From an uncultured Phascolarctobacterium sp. (GTDB taxonomy: Bacteria > Bacillota > Negativicutes > Acidaminococcales > Acidaminococcaceae), in contig USBV01000013.1 of assembly GCA_900553055.1 (NCBI GenBank), forward strand, positions 1-18,874: a DNA stretch of 18,874 bases, written 5' to 3'. Made by a program: the position numbers and the translations under genes. Positions 13,980 through 18,874 of this stretch are shown here, one piece after another; position 1 is the first letter of the stretch, and each line of letters opens with the position of its first letter. The notes beneath the pieces were generated by a model that saw only the letters and a list, made by a program, of their open reading frames with translations, searched no databases and was not told the DNA's origin.

Positions 13980-15376
13980 GTAAGCTAAAAGGATATCTGG
14001 CGCTGATTATTTTAGTCATCTCTTGGGTGGCTTTATATTGGCTCACAGGCAGTCGCACCCCGTGGCAGGAATTTGCAGCTGGCACCGGTGATAAGGGTAT
14101 CAGCATTCATTTGGGCGATATACCAACTCAAAATTACGACCGGATGGGCTTTACAAAGGCTGTGGTGCGCTATGCTAAGTCTGAGCAGGGCTGGATTGTG
14201 GGCACGGAGCGAGGCGAAATTTTTCTTTTTGATAGCAAAGGCAAACAGCTGTGGAAGCGTACCTTGGGCATTGGCAAGCTGGTCTCCCTGTGCATGAGCA
14301 ATGCGGGTGATGTAGCTTTTGTGGGCGAGCAAAGTCCGGAGGGCAAGCTTTATGCCATCAGCTCGCATACTGGTGACATCCTGTGGCAGCATAAAAGCTC
14401 AGCGTATATCGGTAGCGACCCCAGCCAGCGCTCCTATCCATCGGTTGTGCATATTGTGGTGGATAAGAAGGATAATATTTACGCCAATAGCTATCGTTTT
14501 TTAATGACGAAGGATGGCGTGCGCGCTTATAATGCCCGCATGCTGGCGGTAGCTAAAAATGGCAAAATTCTGTGGCAGTTTCCGCAGCAGGAGGCTATGG
14601 ATAGCTGGATTAATTGGTGTGATGTAAATGATGCAAATGGTAGGGTAGTAATATCGACCTCAGCCTATGATTATCGTAGTGATATGCATTACAAGGATAC
14701 GCTCTATTTCATTGATAAAAAAAGCGGTCTTTCTATAGGCTCTACCTTTGTGCCGCCCGTTCCTCCCTTTGAAAATACAGTGATGCGCGGTAGTCCTAAT
14801 TTTAGTAGGGATGGCAAATATTTAGCTGCAGTCTGCAGTGATGGCCGGGGCTTTCTTTTTGACGGCAAGGGGAAAATCCTTTGGGAGCGCTTTGTTTCCA
14901 AGCCAACACAGGTGGACGAGGCTTGGATTAATGCCAGTGGTCGCGATGGCTATGTCACAGATTATGGTGTAATCTTTAGCACTATCAACACCTATAACCG
15001 TGAAAACTGGCAGCTGCCCACGCCTGTGGAGCATCCTAGCTGCAATAGTGTTTTTGTTTTTGATATCCAAGGCAAGTATCGTTATCAGTTTAGGGCCGAG
15101 GGTACTATGGAGGAGCTGGGCTTTGCTGATAAATATGTGGCCTGCGCCGTTGGTAGAAATGTGCGTACCCATAATTATAAGGCCCATGGCGGCTTAGTGG
15201 TGGATTTAGAAACAGGCAAGCAGGTGGACTTTTTCCCGACAGAGGGTCCCTGCCAAGCCATTGCCATTAGTGATGATGGTAAGCAGGTGGCTGGTGTGGA
15301 AGCGCCTGCCGTAACACCCAAGGGTAAAATTATCGGGGCCTATAGGCTGCATATTTGGCAGCGAAGGGGGGAGTAA
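13976..15376 (+). CDS. Membrane-anchored PQQ/WD-like beta-propeller protein
   Basis: Protein of 466 residues with one N-terminal membrane helix (about 6-24) and no clear cleavage site, placing the rest in the periplasm. The body consists of repeated propeller blades of the PQQ-dehydrogenase-like type. Signs are recurring strand motifs in the form Gly-x-(I/L)-x-x-Asp/Lys-x-x-Gly-Lys-x-(L/I)-Trp: EIFLFDSKGKQLWKR, LYAISSHTGDILWQH, LAVAKNGKILWQF, FLFDGKGKILWER and FVFDIQGKYRYQF, giving perhaps seven or eight blades. PQQ-binding or dehydrogenase catalytic residues were not recognised, so a scaffold or binding role is more likely than an enzyme. The start at ATG 13976 overlaps the EcfT stop (ATGA) and is preferred to an in-frame TTG at 13958. 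The ABC exporter gene starts 3 bases after its stop. A propeller of this kind inside an ECF operon is unusual and its job is unknown. Confidence 0.8.
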   Translation: MSKLKGYLALIILVISWVALYWLTGSRTPWQEFAAGTGDKGISIHLGDIPTQNYDRMGFTKAVVRYAKSEQGWIVGTERGEIFLFDSKGKQLWKRTLGIGKLVSLCMSNAGDVAFVGEQSPEGKLYAISSHTGDILWQHKSSAYIGSDPSQRSYPSVVHIVVDKKDNIYANSYRFLMTKDGVRAYNARMLAVAKNGKILWQFPQQEAMDSWINWCDVNDANGRVVISTSAYDYRSDMHYKDTLYFIDKKSGLSIGSTFVPPVPPFENTVMRGSPNFSRDGKYLAAVCSDGRGFLFDGKGKILWERFVSKPTQVDEAWINASGRDGYVTDYGVIFSTINTYNRENWQLPTPVEHPSCNSVFVFDIQGKYRYQFRAEGTMEELGFADKYVACAVGRNVRTHNYKAHGGLVVDLETGKQVDFFPTEGPCQAIAISDDGKQVAGVEAPAVTPKGKIIGAYRLHIWQRRGE

Positions 15377-15379
15377 ATT

Positions 15380-17095
15380 ATGGAGAAATTAGCAAAATAT
15401 CTACATTATTACAAGCCCTATAAATGGATACTAATAGGCGTCATGCTGGGCTCCTGCTTGGCGGCAATCTTGGATTTGTTGTTCCCAATTTTGGTACGCC
15501 AAATGCTGGATGAAGCCATTCCGCAAGGTAAATTAGATGTGTTACTACAGGGAGCAGGGCTGCTTTTGGGCTTGTATGTGCTCAATTTTGGCTTATTGTT
15601 CGCCATCAACTATTATGGACATATCATGAGCATGGGCATCGAAAACGATATGCGTCGAGATTTATTTAAGCATATTGAGTCTTTATCGTTTCGCTTTTTT
15701 GATAACACACGCACCGGACAGCTGTTGAGCAGGATAACGAGCGATATTGTTGAGGTTAGCGAGCTCACCTTTCGCGGTCCCAACGATGTTTTTGTGTGTG
15801 GCATATCCATGCTGGGTACTATTGCTATGATGCTTTATATGAATCCTGTTTTGGGTAGCTTAATCAGCGCTTTGCTGATTTTAAAGGCATGGCATACTAT
15901 TGTGATCAATAAAAAGATGAAGGCTTGCTTTCGGCGTAGTCGGGAAAAGGCAGGGGAGCTATCGGCTCAGGCTGAGGAGGCTTTAAGTGGAATTCGCTTA
16001 ACTAAGGCCTTTGCTAACGAAGCTTTAGAGCTGTCCCGCTTTATGGCCAAAAGCAAGGAGCTGATGCAGGTGCGCCAAAGCTCCTTTGGCATTTTGTCTT
16101 ATTTTTCGGGCATGGTCAATTTCTTTACCAATTTTACTAATTTGACGGTGCTAGTGTGCGGTGGCTATTTAATTAGTAAACAGCAGTTAGGCTATAGCGA
16201 TTTTGTAGCTTTTTTTCTTTATGTAAATCTATTTATGAAGCCAGTATTGCGCTTAATGGTGTTTACTGAAATGTATCAGCGTGGTATGGCCGGGTTTCAA
16301 CGCTTTCAGGAAATGCTGGCAACACCGGTGGAAATCGAGGACGCTCCTAACGCAATTGCGGCTGGCAAAATCGAAGGTAGAATTACCTTTGAAAAGGTTA
16401 ATTTTGGCTATTTAGACGAAAGACCTATTTTAAAGGATTTTTCCTTGGATATTAAGCCTGGGCAAAAGGTGGCTTTTGTGGGAGCAACGGGTGCTGGCAA
16501 AACTACCTTGGCCAGCTTATTATTGCGCTTATATGAGCTTAACAGTGGCCGCATTCTTTTGGATGGTAAGGATATTAAGGCCTATAGCCAAAGCTTTTTA
16601 CGCACAAATATTGGGCTGGTGCAGCAGGATGTGTTTTTGTTTTCGGATTCTGTGAGCTTTAATATTGCCTATGGCCGGATGGATGCGACGCAGGAGCAAA
16701 TTGAGCTGGCTGCGCAGCAAGCGGCCGCAGATAGCTTTATTCAGACCTTGCCCAATGGATATGCTACCAAGGTGGGCGAGCGGGGAGTGAAGCTGAGTGG
16801 TGGACAAAAGCAACGTCTCGCTATTGCACGTGCGTTTTTAAAGAATCCGGCAGTTTTGGTTTTGGATGAAGCTACCTCTGCTTTGGATACGAAAACGGAA
16901 AAACAAATCCAAAAATCCTTGGATGATTTAGCAGTAAACAGAACGACGCTTATTATTGCCCACAGACTGTCCACTATTGCTAATGCTGATAAAATAGTAG
17001 TGCTGGACCAAGGGCGAATTGCTGAAATAGGCACCCACCAGGAGCTATTGGCCATGAATGGTATTTATAAAAGACTGTATGAATTGAGTGAATAG
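15380..17095 (+). CDS. ABC exporter, fused transmembrane and ATPase domains (MsbA/LmrA-like half-transporter)
   Basis: Inner-membrane ABC transporter of 571 residues, the normal size for a type IV exporter half. Residues 1-320 hold six helices with the family motif FFDNTRTGQLLSRITSD. The ATPase domain follows with Walker A GATGAGKTT at 368-376, Q-loop VQQDVFLFS, signature LSGGQ at 472-476, Walker B with D496-E497 (VLDEATSALD) and H-loop His528 (IIAHRLSTI). All catalytic residues are intact, so it should work as a homodimer or pair with a partner encoded elsewhere. ATG follows a strong GAAGGGGGGAG site 3 bases after the propeller gene, and a very strong terminator lies 14 bases after its stop, so it is the last gene of the operon. 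Why an exporter accompanies an ECF importer is not clear; detoxification of an imported compound or export of a carrier are possible. Substrate unknown. Confidence 0.92.
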   Translation: MEKLAKYLHYYKPYKWILIGVMLGSCLAAILDLLFPILVRQMLDEAIPQGKLDVLLQGAGLLLGLYVLNFGLLFAINYYGHIMSMGIENDMRRDLFKHIESLSFRFFDNTRTGQLLSRITSDIVEVSELTFRGPNDVFVCGISMLGTIAMMLYMNPVLGSLISALLILKAWHTIVINKKMKACFRRSREKAGELSAQAEEALSGIRLTKAFANEALELSRFMAKSKELMQVRQSSFGILSYFSGMVNFFTNFTNLTVLVCGGYLISKQQLGYSDFVAFFLYVNLFMKPVLRLMVFTEMYQRGMAGFQRFQEMLATPVEIEDAPNAIAAGKIEGRITFEKVNFGYLDERPILKDFSLDIKPGQKVAFVGATGAGKTTLASLLLRLYELNSGRILLDGKDIKAYSQSFLRTNIGLVQQDVFLFSDSVSFNIAYGRMDATQEQIELAAQQAAADSFIQTLPNGYATKVGERGVKLSGGQKQRLAIARAFLKNPAVLVLDEATSALDTKTEKQIQKSLDDLAVNRTTLIIAHRLSTIANADKIVVLDQGRIAEIGTHQELLAMNGIYKRLYELSE

Positions 17096-17108
17096 AATCT
17101 CTGACGTG

Positions 17109-17166
17109 AAAAACCTCGTAGGCTTATTTGTGCTTAACACATTTAGGCTTACGAGGTTTTTATTTT
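17109..17166 (+). terminator. Strong intrinsic terminator of the ECF-type operon
   Basis: AAAAACCTCGTA at 17109-17120 pairs perfectly with TACGAGGTTTTT at 17150-17161. The helix continues inward with G-U pairs and two T-T mismatches to TGTG/CACA-like pairing around the loop CTTAA, so the whole hairpin is about 24 positions per arm. Flanking A and T runs make it potentially active on both strands. Confidence 0.93.
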
Positions 17167-17174
17167 ACCTACCT

Positions 17175-17217
17175 TTTACACAGCCCTAATATTTCCTTAA
17201 CATTCGCTTGTTATACT
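17175..17217 (+). promoter_or_regulatory. Candidate Pho box array and promoter of the pst operon
   Basis: Four hexamers recur every 11 bases: TTTACA (17175), CTAATA (17186), TTAACA (17197) and TTGTTA (17208). The -10 element TATACT at 17212-17217 overlaps the last one. No good -35 hexamer is present at the right distance. Direct repeats on an 11-bp period in place of a -35 are the known layout of PhoB/PhoP-activated promoters, which respond to phosphate starvation. The pst genes directly downstream fit. The middle hexamers are weak matches. Confidence 0.65.
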
Positions 17218-17260
17218 ATCCTCAGAAACCACAAAGATGGTTGAAGGAGGAAAATAAGAA

Positions 17261-18142
17261 ATGAAAGTAAATAAGTTAGCATGTTTAGGTTTGGCTGCTA
17301 TCGTAGCTTTGGGCGCACTGGGCTGCGGCTCTGATAAAAAAGCGGATGACAAGAAGGCAGCAGGTAACAAAATTGTAGTTGTATCCCGTGAGGACGGCAG
17401 CGGCACCCGCGGCGCCTTCATTGAGCTTTTTGGCATCGAACAAAAGAAGGATGGCAAAAAGGTTGATATGACCACCGAAAGCGCATCCATTACTAACAGC
17501 ACTGCTGTCATGATGACCACTGTGGCAGGCAACAAGGACGCCATTGGTTACATCTCCCTGGGCTCCTTAAACGACACCGTTAAGGGCCTGAAGATTGACG
17601 GAGCTGAAGCTACCGCAGCTAATGTAAAGAGCGGAGCTTACAAAATCTCCCGTCCCTTCAACATTGTAACCAAGGGCGAGCCCAATGCCATCACCAAGGA
17701 CTTTATCGACTTCATCCTGTCCAAGCAAGGCCAAGAGGTTGTTGCTAAAGCTGGCTACATTGGCAATGATAAAGCTGCTAATTACACTGCAAATAAAAAA
17801 TCCGGTAAAATCGTAGTTGCTGGTTCTTCTTCCGTAACTCCGGCTATGGAAAAACTGAAGGAAGCTTACAAAAAGCTGAACCCTGATGTTAACATCGAAG
17901 TACAACAAAGCGACTCCACCACCGGTGTTAAAGCTGCTATCAGCGGTATCTGCAATATCGGCATGGCTTCCAGAGCTTTGAAGAAGAGCGAAATTGACGC
18001 TGGCGTTAAAGCTACCGTTATCGCTACCGATGGTATTGCTGTAATCGTTAACAAGGGCAGCAAGGTTGATAATCTGACCAAAGCTCAGGTTGCTGATATC
18101 TTCATGGGTAAAGTAACCACTTGGGACAAACTGGCTAAATAA
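17261..18142 (+). CDS. pstS: Phosphate ABC transporter substrate-binding lipoprotein PstS, circularly permuted order
   Basis: Extracytoplasmic phosphate receptor of 293 residues that feeds PstCAB. The leader has a lipobox-like ALGC, so Cys22 is the probable lipidated residue. ATG follows AAGGAGG at 17244-17250. The two halves come in the opposite order to classical PstS: residues 42-165 hold what is normally the second half (SREDGSGTRG at 42-51, AIGYISLGSLND, KISRPFNIVTKG), while residues 183-293 hold what is normally the mature N-terminus (GSSSVTP at 188-194, SDSTTG at 217-222, MASR, ATDGIAVIVNKG, IFMGKVTTWDKL). All expected phosphate-contacting Ser/Thr/Asp/Arg motifs are present. Codons are richer in C-ending and CTG forms than in neighbouring genes, consistent with high expression. 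Tandem stops TAA TAG end it. A terminator separates it from pstC. Confidence 0.93.
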   Translation: MKVNKLACLGLAAIVALGALGCGSDKKADDKKAAGNKIVVVSREDGSGTRGAFIELFGIEQKKDGKKVDMTTESASITNSTAVMMTTVAGNKDAIGYISLGSLNDTVKGLKIDGAEATAANVKSGAYKISRPFNIVTKGEPNAITKDFIDFILSKQGQEVVAKAGYIGNDKAANYTANKKSGKIVVAGSSSVTPAMEKLKEAYKKLNPDVNIEVQQSDSTTGVKAAISGICNIGMASRALKKSEIDAGVKATVIATDGIAVIVNKGSKVDNLTKAQVADIFMGKVTTWDKLAK

Positions 18143-18187
18143 TAGTGAACAAAACAACGGGGGTAGCAACTGCACTCCACGTCAAAT

Positions 18188-18213
18188 AGGGGCGAGTATT
18201 CGCCCCTTTATTT
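18188..18213 (+). terminator. Intercistronic terminator between pstS and pstC
   Basis: AGGGGCGA at 18188-18195 pairs perfectly with TCGCCCCT at 18200-18207 around the loop GTAT and is followed by a T-rich TTATTTAT tract. With pstC starting only 77 bases on and no obvious separate promoter, it probably lets only part of the transcripts continue, giving much more binding protein than permease. Confidence 0.85.
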
Positions 18214-18283
18214 ATATCTAGTTTGTGAAGACGGCAGGATATGTGAGCATAGCCTGCGTGCCATGGAAATAAGGATTTTTGTT

Positions 18284-18874
18284 ATGAATAAGAATAAAGA
18301 AAAAATAATGCAGCTGGTGTTTTTGGCTGCGGCCTGTGCTTCCATTGCGTTGGTCGCCATGATTTGCTGCTTTTTGTTTGCCAACGGCCTCCCCACGATT
18401 GGCAAAATCGGTGTGAGCGATTTCCTTTTAGGCCAAAAATGGCGCCCCAATAATGATATCTACGGCATTTTACCCATGATCATGGGTAGCTTATACGTTA
18501 CCTTGGGCGCTTGCATCACCGGCGTGCCCATTGGCATTTTAACCGCTGTTTTTATGGCGCGTTTTTGCCCAGCTAGCATTTATAAATATTTAAAGCCGGC
18601 AGTGGAGCTGCTGGCAGGTATTCCCTCTGTAATTTATGGCTTCTTTGGCTTAGTTGTGATGGTGCCCTTTATTAGGGATAATTTTGGTGGCACCGGCAGC
18701 AGCATGCTGACGGCCTCCTTGCTGCTGGGCATGATGATTTTGCCGACACTGATTAGCGTAGCCGAGGCAGCCTTAAGAGCTGTGCCCGATAGTTATTATG
18801 AAGGTGCGCTAGCACTGGGCGCAGGCCATGTGCGCAGCGTGTTCTTCACGGTGGTGCCGGCGGCGAAGTCCGGC
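18284..18874 (+). CDS. pstC: Phosphate ABC transporter permease PstC, 3' end cut by window edge
   Basis: The first 197 codons of the inner-membrane permease that pairs with PstA. ATG at 18284 is chosen because AAGGA at 18271-18275 lies 8 bases before it; an in-frame ATG at 18263 lacks a site. The sequence shows an N-terminal helix (about 10-33), a LPMIMGSLYVTLGACITGVPIGILTA-type helix at about 62-90, AGIPSVIYGFFGLVVMVPFIR at about 112-132, a helix around 147-166, and the beginning of the EAA loop: AEAALRAVPDSYYEGALALGA followed by VPAAKSG at the edge. These are family-typical PstC motifs. It is open to the last base. PstA and PstB would be expected to the right. Confidence 0.93.
   Translation, partial: MNKNKEKIMQLVFLAAACASIALVAMICCFLFANGLPTIGKIGVSDFLLGQKWRPNNDIYGILPMIMGSLYVTLGACITGVPIGILTAVFMARFCPASIYKYLKPAVELLAGIPSVIYGFFGLVVMVPFIRDNFGGTGSSMLTASLLLGMMILPTLISVAEAALRAVPDSYYEGALALGAGHVRSVFFTVVPAAKSG

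Noticed and set aside
17567..18175. Antisense ORF of 202 codons opposite pstS
   Set aside because: It overlaps a clear pstS gene with strong codon bias. The antisense frame is open because of that bias and shows no recognisable protein features.

Overview
The window looks like chromosome of a diderm Firmicute, most likely a Negativicute. This is inferred from Gram-positive style ribosome binding sites (AAGGAG/GGAGG) combined with outer-membrane hardware: a TonB-dependent receptor with a terminal Phe, a three-component-type RND pump and periplasmic proteins with signal peptides. All confident genes lie on the + strand. No tRNA, rRNA, CRISPR array, insertion sequence or phage gene was seen.

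Block 1 (1-6509) is one tight operon already under way at the left edge. It contains a MoxR/ChlI-ChlD type AAA+/VWA chelatase subunit, 5' truncated and apparently frame-disrupted near the edge; a small exported protein resembling surface-adhesin E; an RND periplasmic adaptor; and an HAE1/AcrB-like RND pump. The last three junctions have gaps of 13 bases or less or a 1-base overlap.

Block 2 (6510-9090) is a cobalamin (B12) response unit: a sigma70-type promoter, a cobalamin riboswitch closed by a perfect 9-bp P1, an intrinsic terminator in the leader, and a BtuB-like TonB-dependent receptor. Corrinoid presumably represses outer-membrane uptake by premature termination.

Block 3 (9091-17161) has its own promoter and ends at a very strong hairpin terminator. 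Its six genes are tightly spaced: a secreted protein with two copies of a helical repeat; a large periplasmic beta-rich domain fused to a six-helix S-component-like membrane domain; a fused double ABC ATPase; an EcfT/CbiQ transmembrane protein; a membrane-anchored PQQ/WD-like beta-propeller; and a full ABC exporter half-transporter. Together they look like an ECF-type importer remodelled for a diderm envelope. Because it follows the B12-controlled receptor, a corrinoid, cobalt or other tetrapyrrole substrate is the best guess, but it is unproven. This is the best candidate for an undescribed system in the window.

Block 4 (17162-18874) is the start of a phosphate uptake operon. It has a Pho-box-like array of four hexamers on an 11-bp period over a -10 element, pstS (with its two halves in circularly permuted order), an intercistronic terminator, and the first 197 codons of pstC, cut by the right edge.
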